The translations under genes were made by a program, and so were the position numbers. Shown one piece after another: positions 46,341 to 57,823 of a stretch of 64,000 nucleotides of DNA (position 1 is its first letter; every line of letters begins with the position of its first letter). Location: the NCBI GenBank assembly GCA_963930775.1, contig OZ005701.1, positions 6,455,669 to 6,519,668 on the forward strand, read 5' to 3'. Under the pieces are notes generated by a model that had not been told where the DNA came from, made no database searches, and worked only from the letters and a program-made list of their open reading frames with translations. This stretch comes from Cliona cf. orientalis. Lineage: Eukaryota > Porifera > Demospongiae > Clionaida > Clionaidae.

Positions 46341-48413
46341 TTAAGGAGTTGAAGGAGGTGAGGGGGTGTTGATATCCATGTAATGGGGAAGGTCCGGAGT
46401 TGAAGGAGGTGAGGGGGTGTTGCTGTCGATGTAATGGCGAAGGTCTGGAGTTGAAGGAGGTGAGGGGGTGTTGCTGTCGATGTAATGGCGAAGGTCTGGA
46501 GTTGAAGGAGGTGAGGGGGTGTCGCTGTCGATATAACGATGAAGGTCTGGAGATGAAGGAAGTGAGGGGGTGTTGCTGTCAATGTAATAACGAAGGTCTG
46601 GAGTTGAAGGAGGTGAGGGGGTGTTGCTGTTGATGTAATGGTGTAGGTCTGGAGTTGAAGGAAGTGAGGGGGAGTCTATGTCCATGTTTGACAGTACAGG
46701 TGTTGAAGACAGTGAAGATGGGTTAATGGGGGACAAATTTGGAGGTGATGGTGTTGAAGAATGCATCAATATGGTTTGTTGAATATTAAGAGGGCAAAAG
46801 CTCACATCTGGTAGCGTGGTTTCATCCAATAGAAGGAGTCTGACATCTTCTAAAAGTCTCTCCTGCAAGCGTTGGCTGTTAGCCAGGTTTGCTACCCGTT
46901 GGAAGGGAAATGGAGGATCGAAGAGAAGGTCCTTCAGTCGATGAACACGTGAGCAGGCAACGAATGTTAGTCCCGCTGAAAATTCTTTCTTGCCGATGTC
47001 TATCACCACTTTGTGCAAAGTGAGGCCTTGAGCTTTATGGATGGTGACAGCCCAGGCTAGCTTGAGAGGGAGTTGTAGACGTGAGCATGAACCACCTGAT
47101 GCAGACCAGGTGCGGCGAAGTGGAGTGATGGGAACAGTTCCGTCAGACAGAGTAGGTCCTCTGTACGAGTCAAATTGTACTGTGACTGCGATTGGCAGGT
47201 TGGGAGGTGATTCTCCACTACGATAACAGATGGCCATGACAGTTCCCATGGCACCATTGACGAGTCCCATATCCACCCAGAGGTTTGAAGTGAGCATGAC
47301 ACGAGCATTGTGTGCAAGACAGATGATAGACTCCAAACCACCAGCATCTTCTGATGAGGCTTTAGAAGCATTTGGTCCGCTGTGGACGGCCTTGATGATA
47401 GCTACTGGGTGGCCACTAGCACGGAGTCTTGTGATGTTGTGCTCTACAACAGCTTCAATTGTTGGGTGGAGATGAAGAGCATTGGTGAATGGTGCCAAGT
47501 CTGATACTTCTGTGGGTGTCTGTTTCATTAGCTGTTCCCAGTCACTGATGGTGAGCTTAGCATCTCTCAGACGGAGCAAGATGTCACGGAATAACACCTG
47601 GTCAGAATCTTGTCCAGACTGACGCATCACTTGCTTTAGGACAATGGCACGGTCAAAGAGTTGGTATGCAGCACTGCCTTGGTCAGACAAAGGAGAACGT
47701 GACATGGTGGTGTAGAGGGGGAGATCCATCACAGGAGGAAGCTGTCCAAAATCTCCAAAGAGTAAGCATGAGCAGCCTCCAAACGGTGTATCAGCTTGAC
47801 GAGGAAACACCTGACGAAGACGCTGGTCAACTTGTCCGAGAAACTTCCTTCCAACCATGGACATTTCATCAATGATCAGGTATTCCATGTCTGCCAGTGA
47901 CTGCTGCATGTCATGTAGACGTTCTCCTTGTAAATCTTTGAAGTCTCTCTTGACTGGGAGGCTGAGGAGTGAGTGGAGAGTGTGGCCTTCAATATTGAAG
48001 GCAGCAACGCCAGTGGGTGCTGCTACACATACACGATGGTCAAGGAGAAGTTTCAAGCAGTGGATCAAGTACAACTTCCCTGTGCCAGCTGTCCCGGAGA
48101 CTATCAGCCTCAGCGGTGGTGAGTGATGAGCCTCAGCATGTTCCTGTATGAGGGTGTAGGCTTGGAGCTGCTTTCCTTGTAGATTGCGAGGGTCAGCTGA
48201 GGTGGTGAACGACTGTTGTCCAGCTGCCTCGCGGTGCCGAGAGATGAATGTTGGCATCTCCTCCACGTTGGGATATGCTTGTGATCCTGCTGACCAGTCA
48301 GCATCATCTTGAGACTCTGTGCTTGGCTGTAGGTCAGCATTGCTTTGACAGATGAGCATCCATTCTTCCATAGCCCTGGTAGGCTGCTGGTTGGGTTGTT
48401 GATCTCTCTGATC
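46341..48413 (-). pseudogene. Helitron PIF1-like helicase part
   Basis: 3' exon of the Rep-helicase gene, joined to the upstream part through an 86-bp phase 0 intron (48414-48499). The SF1 helicase motifs are in order: a Walker A-like GTAGTGKLYLIH, AAPTGVAAFNI, the DE box YLIIDEMSMVG, LLFGDFGQLPPV, and near the end AVTIHKAQGLTLHKV and FVACSRVHRLKDL. In Walker A, the Ser/Thr normally following GK is Leu, which should impair ATP binding. The C-terminus is extended by seven 17-residue repeats (STPDLRHYIDSNTPSPP type). The frame is open throughout the exon, yet the whole gene is judged inactive because of this residue and the upstream frameshift. Confidence 0.8.
46345..46685 (-). repeat. 51-bp coding minisatellite at the helicase C-terminus
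   Basis: About seven copies of a 51-bp unit (ggtctggagttgaaggaggtgagggggtgt... on the plus strand), in frame with the helicase. Confidence 0.85.
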
Positions 48414-48499
48414 CTAATATTTAGAAGAGTTATATTTAATTATACGTAAGAGTGCATGGTTCTGTGTTGAGGAGTGCATGATATTTTAAGTCAACTTAC

Positions 48500-50118
48500 T
48501 TCAGAGTCATCATCCTCTAAAGGTTGTTGAGACAACTCTTGAAGTCGGTGGATGTCATCTTCCAGAGATGAAGGAATATTGCCAGATTGGAGGAAGTTGG
48601 CATAGGCAGCAGTGAAGGTGGTGTTGCTACCGAGTAGTTCATTCTGATGGCGAAATGGCACATGAAGCATGAGTTTCTGCTGACAATACTGCTCATAGTT
48701 GGGGCCATGTGGATCGGGTGAATAGTATGGCCTGACTATGACAACCACATTCTTTCTTCTCTTGGATGGCTCAGAGGTGGACTCCCTAGGCATAGTGTAC
48801 TGCTGGACAAAGCAGAGCAGAGTCATGCTCTGAAACTGGGCAGTGGCAGGCCGAGAGACATAGTGGTCGAGAGCTGACAGTACTGTGGCTGGTTGATCTT
48901 CATCCAAGTGCTCATCAACAGCACGAGATCCGTCGAGGCTGAGCACTACGAAGTCACGAGAAGCCTTGAACATTGGTAGCTGGAGCAGTAGGTGACATAT
49001 TTCTTGTGCTGAGAAATCTCTCTCACCGACACTGTTGATGAGAAGCTTCTGCACGGCCTTGAGGGATGAGCTGTCTTCCTTAAGAGTTCTCACAATCGTG
49101 GCAAAGATCTCTTTCAGTGGCTGGGAGCGTGGTTCACTCTTTGTCGCATACTTTGCACAGTATTCGATGACCTTGCAACGTGACACACAGTATTGCATGT
49201 CCACATTGGCACGCCATGCAGACAGCTGGACTGGGTTGAAGCTGTTGACAAGACCGTCGTTTCGAGCAGTCAGCAGAACTGGATCGTCATCTTCTGTGAC
49301 AAGAGCTGTTTCAGGCTGTAGAGGTTTGGGATATCCAAATCTGCACTTTTGTTGGCCATTGCGAGTGCGTAGGCAGTAGGCTGCAGAGCAACGGGTGTGT
49401 CGCTGACATGTGGCGATGAGGTCAGCCAGGTCCTGGTCAAAGTCCTCCACTTCCGTAGGTTACAAATGTGGGGGTTGGTCTTGGGGGGTGGAGCTTCATC
49501 AACATTGCTCCCATCTGGCAGGACTGCTGGGTTGAGTGTTGTTACAATTTTGTCGACGTATTGAAGAAGGGCTTCCTTTGCTGCCGTAGAGATGATATCT
49601 GAATTGGACAGCACTTCCTCCACATTTGGAGCATCGGGAAGCCAGGCAAGACCATGAACATGAGGGCTGCCACGATGTTGCCACTCAAAGCGGAACCAGT
49701 AGTCAGTGGCACCAAGGACTCCAACATAGAAGGCATCAATGAACTTGACGATGCGTTGGTAGAAAAACCAGTCTGCGATGGCAGGATTCTCTTGAACAGC
49801 TTTGTTGCGAGCTGAGCTGGAGTCAGGATTATCACAACAAATGAGGCGGGCAAGTTCTGGCCACTGGAGGTCCGCTGCACTGTGGGTGAAGAAGACTGTG
49901 GGCAGACCAAGAGTATCCACCATGGCAATGAGACGACTTCGCTGCTTGAACCAGTACTGCCTTGTTCCCCGTAGGCTGGTGGCATAGTGCAGGACACGGT
50001 TGGAGAATGTTTCCCCTTCACGACCGACCATTCCTCGAAGCTCTTCAACTGACAGCTGAGCATCATGTGGAGCCCAGGCATGAGAATGCGCATTAAAATA
50101 TTTCGCGTTTATGTCCAT
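48500..50118 (-). pseudogene. Helitron HUH Rep part, frameshifted and 5' truncated
   Basis: The upstream frame (50118 to about 49450) has the HUH motif in FRFEWQHRGSPHVHGLAW (about 49650-49695). The downstream frame (about 49450-48500) contains CQRHTRCSAAYC, the zinc-like CRFGYPKP block and the two-tyrosine motif EYCAKYATK (about 49146-49163), which nicks DNA in Helitrons. The two frames are offset by one base near 49445-49460. The N-terminal codons of the upstream frame come from the flanking repeat at 50077-50225, so the true N-terminus is lost. Rolling-circle transposition is the family's known mechanism. Confidence 0.8.
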
Positions 50119-50225
50119 AGAGCTATGCAGTATATATTATTTCGCGTGACCGACGTACCATAATAATATATAATTCGCGCACAGATGTACTGTTTATGTG
50201 GGGCTCGCTCAGGCTCGCCCCAATG
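50077..50225 (+). repeat. Right direct repeat flanking the Helitron
   Basis: Direct copy of 45332-45492 with scattered substitutions. It overlaps the apparent start of the Rep frame. Confidence 0.8.
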
Positions 50226-50352
50226 ATCCACTTATTTTTTAAAACTGTGTATATAATATGCTGTAATAATTGATAATAATAATTATTAGTAATCAATGAT
50301 AGAGATTAATATTGGAAAATTGAAGAGGTCTTGATTACAAACTGGTGCTATA
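50226..50352. other. Short AT-rich spacer
   Basis: Nothing recognised. Confidence 0.4.
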
Positions 50353-50606
50353 ATGTATCTGAATGTTGAGCTGATCGACTACTGCATTAGCTGGGGCTTG
50401 GAAATGGCTCTTCCTCAAGAATAGAGTCACAAAGAGTTGTGTAGGAAATTGTAGACTAGTGGGCAGTTTGCTGGTCTTGCGAGGTCGTTTGACGAGCATG
50501 CTCTTCTTGTATTTCAACTTGGAGCTATAGCTCTAATGAATGGTGTGAAACTCACGATAAGGAATAGCTCAGACTAATAACGATACGATTATGATGCAAA
50601 ATTTGA
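50353..50606 (-). pseudogene. C-terminal fragment of multi-pass membrane protein gene, copy 1
   Basis: Matches 62518-62740 (LKYKKSMLVKR block and the DNA 'actgcattagctggggcttggaaatggctc'). It is joined directly, and out of frame, to carrier exon 7 at about 50606. Frameshifts relative to 62546 remove the normal stop. Confidence 0.75.
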
Positions 50607-53175
50607 GGTGTTGGAGTTTGAGGTGTAGCCTGACGCTGGCTGAATCGAGTCGGTCTTGGCAGAAGTCTCTGGAAGTCGGTGATGGAGACAGAGCCAGCTG
50701 CCTTCTCCTCCATGCTGCACAGATCTAAGAGATAGGAGACTTGAAGCAGAGTCACTTGAGCATAGCCCTGGGCCTCCTTTATTAGCTGGGCTACAGAGAG
50801 AGGAAGGGAGAAAGGGAGGAAGGGAGAGAGGGGGGAGAGAGGGAGGGAGAAAAGGAGGAAGGGAGAGAGGGGGAAGAGGGAGGGAGAAAGGGAGAGAGGG
50901 CGAATGGAAGAGAAAAACCGAGACAGAGACGGAGGGGAGAGAGAGGTGGGATGAGGGAGAGGGAGACAGATAGGCAAGAGAGTATGAGAGAAAGGAGAGG
51001 GAAGAAGTACCTGTATGAATTTCCATTACGTTCTGTGCACGTGTGCAAGTATATTATATAACAATAATTGTGTACATGTACGTGCACATCAAACTTGCAC
51101 GTATCAGATTGCACTACATGCATTGTGTTCAAAAACTGTATGTATCGTATTCTCTACTGCGGACACCCTCTGGACAGTTAATGTCCTCATTCGATGCCAC
51201 CTCAGTTAGAGTGCATCTGCATACTGTCTCAAATATCCAAATTAAAGGTACTGCTCAGCTGCTGTACATGTACATAGTCCTACAATGAAACATCTAATCG
51301 AAATGTCAGCAAGTTTACCGAGCAGTCCACAGGAGAGTCTTTGTTTGTGTCTATGCAGATACCATAGTGTCCCAGGCAAGCGCCCACTCCTGGGTAAGCG
51401 CCCATGTACCTCATTTCAAGTGGTCAATGTAGCAGGTTCTATAAATGTATGGAAATTATGCCCTGAGTAAGCACCCATGCGGGCCAAAATCGCGATGAAT
51501 ATTTAAGCACCCATGGGCTCTTACCTGGGACACTACGGTAGTATATACCAGCTAGAGAAAGATATCAAACCCAAACTATTTCTGGATTGTAGTTATTCAC
51601 TGGCTAGATTACTGTGATCTTAAAATTATTAGTCAGTTCCTACGTGATTTGGAAGCCCTCAGGGCTCCGTAGAACTCTCACTTTGCTGGGGATTCTACAA
51701 AGAGCACTTTGGTCTTCTATTAAACTCCTGTAAGAAACCCTTCAAAACATTGTCCAACTCTTAAGCATGCAGAGTTCCACAGGTATGATAGAGCATACAC
51801 AAAAGACATCCTCCCCCCTTATCTCCATAAGTAACAATGCTATTACTCTGCAGACAAAAGGCACATGCTACCAGTAGTTACATGCAGTTCCCAAAATTAC
51901 ACTGGTCATGCATAGGGACACATGTTGTGCATGGTGAACTGGTGCATAATCTCATTACTGCCACCAGTGAAGTTGTGCAGTGTGGCTACCACATGAAAGG
52001 AAGGGGAGCCACTGACCACATGAGCCATAGCACATGCCACTCAACTAATAGCTACATGAGCATAATACTCAACAGGTCATGAAGATTGAAGCTCAAGTTA
52101 TGTACAATGTCATGTAGTACATGTAGGTACTCTTTGACTAGTGTACCATAAATTAGAGATATACATCGACAACTTAGCTAACAAGATTTTACAATGCACT
52201 GCAGCTTTACATGGATTGGCATACATGTATGTACAGTATAATTTTAGTACAATGTTGTATTTGTCACTGACTGTCATCTTTCACAATGGATTGGAGCTAC
52301 ATGTACATGTATATATACATGCATGTACAGTACATGGATGAGTTTGAGCTTGAGGCCCTACCTTGTTTTATTAGTGTCTGTGACGTCGGCCAGGAATCTG
52401 ATGGTGTCAGCGTTGTCCCCGGGACTGGCCAGCTGAAGGTAGCGACACACAAAGTCCTCGTGGCTCATAAACCACTCCCCCTCCTTCTCAACTGAAGCAT
52501 ACTGTTCAATAGAGAGAGATTGGGAACATAGCATTATATATACATGATCAAAATTTCTACTACCAATCCGGGCAATCATTCATCCTAAATCTAAGGGGCA
52601 ACCATTGCATTGCCTGCTCAGGCAAGCCTAATCTCAGAAAAAGGCCACTTGCGTGCCTAAGCTTTCCACAGCACTGTCTCATATCAGCAGGAAATCAACT
52701 GGTGGCCCAGCCTGTTAACTGTACACACTGTTCAGCTGCCTCAGCTATGCAGGTGAACTAGTCTTGACGTGAAATGAGGAACCCCCTTTAATCATGGACA
52801 TCACCATACCCTCGTACAGTCTATGCTTTGATCATTATTACATACACACTTGAAGCAGTTCAATAAAGGATATCTGCTATTGAGTAATGATATAATTACA
52901 AAGCAAGCAACTGGCTCACAGTCTGTGCCTGAACACGATCTAGCACTAAGAAAATATTCAACTTGAAAGAAGTGTGAAATATCATTCAAAGCTGGAGGCA
53001 CTTGTGAAGCCTTCACATTGCAATACACCTGGGCTTTAGCCTAACAGTTCTATTTTAGGTCGTTGAAATCGGGGTGCCATTACTACAAAGTTTCCCATAT
53101 TCCATCCCTCACCTTTCTAAATATCTTCTCACGTTCTTCTTTAGTTGACCTCTTTAGTGTCTGATCGGCTGCCAT
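50607..53175 (-). pseudogene. Partial SLC25A12/13-like carrier, exons 1, 2 and 7
   Basis: Exon 1 (53175-53113, MAADQTLKRSTKEE), exon 2 (52501-52362) and exon 7 (50790 to about 50607) match the complete gene closely. Exons 3-6 are missing between 51545 and 52360. Exon 7 has lost its donor and runs into the membrane-protein fragment. The intervening introns retain the MITE at 51362-51538 and the palindromic relic near 51610-51760. It is divergent from the intact NLR, as in the first block. It might still be transcribed, but it cannot make a carrier. Confidence 0.85.
51362..51538. mobile_element. Copy of the CCGTAGTGTCCCAGG MITE
   Basis: Duplicate of 34975-35129, with a longer right arm (gggctcttacctgggacactacgg). 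Confidence 0.7.
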
Positions 53176-53527
53176 GGCCTATAGATCTCTGAAAAGCTGT
53201 CCTGGATTATGGATTGGAAAGTGATTTGCAACTATGGGAGCGTCTTGTGGCTTGCGGCGTGCTCTGTGCCAAGATTCGGTTTCTCTTGAGCTAGCTGGTG
53301 TGTTGATTGAGCAGCTCCAAACAACGCAGCATGCAATCAATGCGTGTGTTGTGGTTTATTCATTGACACATGTTCTCTTAATTCCGCACGCACATATACA
53401 TACCAGCTCGCCCAATGCGCGTGCGCAATTATTTCGCGGGGGTGTAGGCATAGTTTCCCGTCTCTAGCTCTATTTAATACCATAGATATTTTAGACTACG
53501 CGTAGTATCTATGCTATTGCAAACATT
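53176..53527. promoter_or_regulatory. Divergent promoter region, second block
   Basis: Similar to 38340-38713. The blocks caattatttcgcgggggtgtaggca and cattttgcatcgtgtagatat are conserved. Confidence 0.5.
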
Positions 53528-56500
53528 TTGCATCGTGTAGATATGGCTGCCGTCCAAAAAAACTTGCTTCTTATTGTGGCCATTCTTTTGATCCCCTCAG
53601 CCACATCAAAAAACCCCGAGAGCAGTCCAGCAAATGAAAAAGGCCACTGCAACTCACAGAATGATGCTGAGCTGTCCAGTGGTTCACAATCTCAGAGCTG
53701 CTCCACTCAAATAGACAGTGTGAATCCAAGTTCCCAGGAAGATCAGCAATCATTGGAGTCAGCAGCCACAAGGAGATACTCGACTCATGACAGCAACCAA
53801 AATCATGCCATTGATCAGACGGAAACACAATTGTCGGAGGGCTCATCCATTACCAAGAGTTGTTCATCATCTAATAGTAAAGATTGCAAAGCAGAGGATT
53901 ACTCCATATTGATGACTGAACACTTTTCATCATCAATGACAAAATCTGCTTGTGATCATGAAGCAAATGATCAACCACAAGCAGACACCCGGACTGTCAT
54001 TTTGGAAGCTCCTACATTACCCCTACTGATTCAAGAATCACTCAATGTTCTCGAAAGGATTGGCAATGTTAAGAGTTCTGTATTTGTGACCATGATTCTA
54101 AACAACACATCAGGTCATAAAGTGGAGAGAATTATGGCCGATCATCCACAATGCCAGCTTTGCCAAGTCAAGGAGATCTTCAAGGACTGGCTACAAGGGC
54201 ATGGAATGACACCCGTCACATGGAACACACTTATCGACACCCTTAGAGATGGAGAATTACATACACTGGCTGATGATATATGCTCACATGTCAGTAGAAA
54301 TGCTCTCTTTCTCCTTGCCAGGCCGGACGCACACTGGGATCCTGAAGTATACAATGAAGCCGCCCAAACATTGAGAAATCGATACATTGATCCAAATATG
54401 GAATTTGCCTACACAGGCTACACTTCAAGTATACCTTTTCTTGATATCTCACTGAAAAACATGACCACAGGAGTCCCCATACTGAATAGCATTTTCATTC
54501 AGAACTTGGATAAGTATTATAGACTATCCATCGCTGGACAGGCTGGTGCTGGTAAAACGACATTACTGTGGTATATTGCAAAGGAGTGGGCAAACCACTT
54601 AGTGCTACAATCAACATGTGATGTTCTATTTCTTGTACAACTTGAACGCTTACCAAAATCAAAAAGTTACACTTCCCTTGAAGAATTGTTTGAAGGATTG
54701 GGGTACCAGAAATTGAACATAAAGCAACTTGCTGGTGAGATTGATACGAGACGAGGATCTAAAGCATGCTTTCTTATCGATGACTTTGCAAGCACTTACT
54801 CAGCTGGTGATACCAACTTTATTAACGACTTGATATATGGACTGCTGCCACTGTCTCATGTCATATTTACATCAAAACCGTACGTCACAAAGAAAAGTGA
54901 TAGCATTGCATATGTTGAGGTCCTTGGCTATAAGGAAGAGGATCTTGAGAAGCACTTAAACACTCTCTGCAAGGATGAAGAGGTTAGGAAATCGATGTTA
55001 ACACTGTGGAAGGAACAGTCAACTGTGCGAGAAATGTGCCTATTGCCTTTACATTTGGCGATGATTATTGATTTGGTTAAGTATGACACTAAATCAACCA
55101 AGGATTTAGAAACGAAATTACATGGTAATGAATTGAAAATACAAACCAGAACTGACATCTACTTATCATCTATGAACCAAAAGCTTGAACATTTTGAATA
55201 CTTCAGTATCAAACAGTGCATTGTCGAGAAACAGAGTGGTCTTGATCCTCTGTGTAAGAACTTGAATAAACTGCTCAAAGTAGCATTTGATATGGTGTTT
55301 ACTGGCCGGAACACGTTCGACTATAATCCTAATATCCAAAATAGCCTTGCAAACATTGGTCTTATTACAATCACAAAATTAGATACAAAAGTTACGGGTA
55401 GAACTCAGGTACTGTATGTATTTACGCATCCGACATACCGTGAATTTCTTTCTGCTATCTATATGGCCACTTTACCTTTGGACGAACAATTGGCTTATAT
55501 TACAATGTACGGTAAAGAAGTGGCATTCAGTAACGTTTGGCTCTTTTATTTTGGATTACCATATGAATATGGATATGAGACAGATATACCAGTTTTACTG
55601 AAACGATACTCTGCTCATTATAGCCATCAACTCCCAGCAGCCGGCATTTGTGATTTTGAATTTAAATCTCGATTCTTAGCTGTAGTAAGGGAAATTTATA
55701 GAGCAGATAGGAACCCCCAGCACAAAGGATTTATTACATTGTTAAAACAAGCAGGAATTGTCGTTAATTCTTCTCTTTGTTTGCAGCATAGTAGCTCGTA
55801 TGAAATTAAAGATGAGAACTTTTTTGAGCATTTATTCCTTCAAGTATACAAGTTTCAATTTTCCATGGATATTAATGGGAGTATGATGGAGGTAATTACT
55901 TTCACGCTTGAGGATCAGTCGCAGTCTTACTTTCTAGAAGAAGAGTATCATCAGCTTATTACCTGTGCTCAATATAAAGAAGAATGTGAAGGTATTCATG
56001 GTATTACTGGCATCCAAGGTAATCCACGATCCATAATAGACATCATAGGAGCTACGGCATCTGTCCATCAACCAACATCAGCAGGTGTGCAAAGGGAAAT
56101 TCCTTCTGTGGCTTCAGGATTTCGCACGTTATCAACAGTTATTCTTGAGAGTGACAATGATGAAATTGGAGTTCGTGCAATGCTGTATGTTCAGCGTTCA
56201 AATTTTTTACACCATCTTGAAGTTGCACAAATGTCGCTCAGTTGCCACCTTCTTCCAGAAACATACGCTATCAAATTGTTCTCTCGAGTGAACAATCTAT
56301 ATCTTGAATTGAGAAACTGTGGCAAACATGCACTCAGTGTGCTACCCACAGATGCACTCAAAAATTTACAAGGTATCACATTGATCTCTCCTCATGATGA
56401 AATAAACTTAACTGGACAACGTAATTTGCAGTTTCTGTATCTAATAGAAATAAAAATTCACACAGCTAATATTGATCAGTGGGTGAAATATTTCAATGGC

Positions 56501-57823
56501 AATATGCACCTAAAGACCCTCGAAATATCAATCAGCGACATAAGTGAAAATGTTGTCGAGAAATTGTTTAAGAGCTTGCCAAAACACCTAGAAAACTTGA
56601 TATTAGAAGAAAATGTATTCTCCGATCGTGTGCTTGACAGTTTATCCAAAGCTCTGACAAGACTCTCCGATTTAAGATCCCTCAGCTTATCCAATAACCT
56701 AATAAAAGGGAGCAGCCTTCAGACGTTAGCTAAGGCGCTGAGCTCTCTGCAGCATTTTCAATCCCTTGATCTTTCATATTCATCGTCAATGAGAATTTGT
56801 GATGAAGGAATTGAAACACTCGCTCAAGTCAGATCCTTAGAAACTCTTAACATTAAGGGATGTAGGATACCAGTAAGAATGAAGAAATCATTAGTCAAAG
56901 TGATTAAGAATCTTCCAAAGCTGAAGTCTTTGCATTTTCGAATAGCCAGAGTTCCACGGCCGCTTGATTTACTGCACCTCGATGTGATAAAAAGCCTAGA
57001 TAAACTGCTACAAAGCCAACCAAAAAGTACATACAGCCTGAGGGGCCGTCGTATTAGCTTATCCCAGCTAACTGATTATTGTGAAGATCCACTGAGGTCG
57101 CGTGCTATGCTAAAAGTGCTATCACCACTCTATTTTTCTGTTGCAAAGGAAATGCTTAACTATCCTGATGATAGTATGCTAAATATGATCAACAAGCTAG
57201 TTTTTCCTGTTTTGAAAGCTCTTAATTCTACATTTGGTAATGATATTCGTGATTCTCTTACTAACTCTGTGGGCTTACTCAATGATTCCTATACATTCAG
57301 AAATGAGTACATTTCAGTTAGTGTTCCAATAGGTGATATGAAGGAACTAATGAATGATACTCTAGACTTGCTATCGAATATGACAGTAAGGGGTATCATT
57401 TCAGAAAATCTTCGTTTCATGCATCATTTTAAATTCACGAGAGTGCATGATAATCCAGCTAAAGCAGCATTACTGAATAAAACGTCATACCTATTGACAA
57501 AGGTATTACACATGATAAACAAGATATTAGGCACCTTAAAAGTCCATGCATACCAGAAACTGATTGATAAATCACATAAGTTCATGTCAGTACTGGAGTT
57601 GGTATCATACTATGTTGAAGAGATGACACAAACTGACTATTACATACCAAATGAGAATGAAATGTATGATCAGATTTTGAATTATTGGTACAAGGCATTT
57701 GAAGGATTTGATGTGAATGATGATTTTAATAACAATTATTGGACTTCTGAAAATGTTTTTGACCTGTTTAAAGAAATGAGATCTATGACAAAGTTACAGA
57801 ATCTCCAAGTGGAGTTCGGATAG
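53528..57823 (+). CDS. Death-NACHT-LRR receptor (NLR), intact copy 2
   Basis: Single-exon ORF of 1431 codons. The ATG at 53528 (or the in-frame ATG at 53543) is followed by a hydrophobic stretch (KNLLLIVAILLIPSATS, about residues 11-27) that looks like a signal peptide or anchor. Next come a Ser/Gln/Glu-rich linker to about 150 and a Death-like domain at about 160-260 (EIFKDWLQGHGMTPVTWNTLID). The NACHT ATPase follows, with Walker A at about 336 (GQAGAGKTTLLW), Walker B at about 411 (FLIDDFAS) and a sensor at about 443 (HVIFTSKPY). Leucine-rich repeats lie at about 950-1130, and a C-terminal region of about 270 residues is unassigned. NLRs of this layout are innate immune sensors expanded in sponges (established). 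The hydrophobic N-terminus is atypical for a cytosolic sensor. Confidence 0.85.
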   Translation: MHRVDMAAVQKNLLLIVAILLIPSATSKNPESSPANEKGHCNSQNDAELSSGSQSQSCSTQIDSVNPSSQEDQQSLESAATRRYSTHDSNQNHAIDQTETQLSEGSSITKSCSSSNSKDCKAEDYSILMTEHFSSSMTKSACDHEANDQPQADTRTVILEAPTLPLLIQESLNVLERIGNVKSSVFVTMILNNTSGHKVERIMADHPQCQLCQVKEIFKDWLQGHGMTPVTWNTLIDTLRDGELHTLADDICSHVSRNALFLLARPDAHWDPEVYNEAAQTLRNRYIDPNMEFAYTGYTSSIPFLDISLKNMTTGVPILNSIFIQNLDKYYRLSIAGQAGAGKTTLLWYIAKEWANHLVLQSTCDVLFLVQLERLPKSKSYTSLEELFEGLGYQKLNIKQLAGEIDTRRGSKACFLIDDFASTYSAGDTNFINDLIYGLLPLSHVIFTSKPYVTKKSDSIAYVEVLGYKEEDLEKHLNTLCKDEEVRKSMLTLWKEQSTVREMCLLPLHLAMIIDLVKYDTKSTKDLETKLHGNELKIQTRTDIYLSSMNQKLEHFEYFSIKQCIVEKQSGLDPLCKNLNKLLKVAFDMVFTGRNTFDYNPNIQNSLANIGLITITKLDTKVTGRTQVLYVFTHPTYREFLSAIYMATLPLDEQLAYITMYGKEVAFSNVWLFYFGLPYEYGYETDIPVLLKRYSAHYSHQLPAAGICDFEFKSRFLAVVREIYRADRNPQHKGFITLLKQAGIVVNSSLCLQHSSSYEIKDENFFEHLFLQVYKFQFSMDINGSMMEVITFTLEDQSQSYFLEEEYHQLITCAQYKEECEGIHGITGIQGNPRSIIDIIGATASVHQPTSAGVQREIPSVASGFRTLSTVILESDNDEIGVRAMLYVQRSNFLHHLEVAQMSLSCHLLPETYAIKLFSRVNNLYLELRNCGKHALSVLPTDALKNLQGITLISPHDEINLTGQRNLQFLYLIEIKIHTANIDQWVKYFNGNMHLKTLEISISDISENVVEKLFKSLPKHLENLILEENVFSDRVLDSLSKALTRLSDLRSLSLSNNLIKGSSLQTLAKALSSLQHFQSLDLSYSSSMRICDEGIETLAQVRSLETLNIKGCRIPVRMKKSLVKVIKNLPKLKSLHFRIARVPRPLDLLHLDVIKSLDKLLQSQPKSTYSLRGRRISLSQLTDYCEDPLRSRAMLKVLSPLYFSVAKEMLNYPDDSMLNMINKLVFPVLKALNSTFGNDIRDSLTNSVGLLNDSYTFRNEYISVSVPIGDMKELMNDTLDLLSNMTVRGIISENLRFMHHFKFTRVHDNPAKAALLNKTSYLLTKVLHMINKILGTLKVHAYQKLIDKSHKFMSVLELVSYYVEEMTQTDYYIPNENEMYDQILNYWYKAFEGFDVNDDFNNNYWTSENVFDLFKEMRSMTKLQNLQVEFG

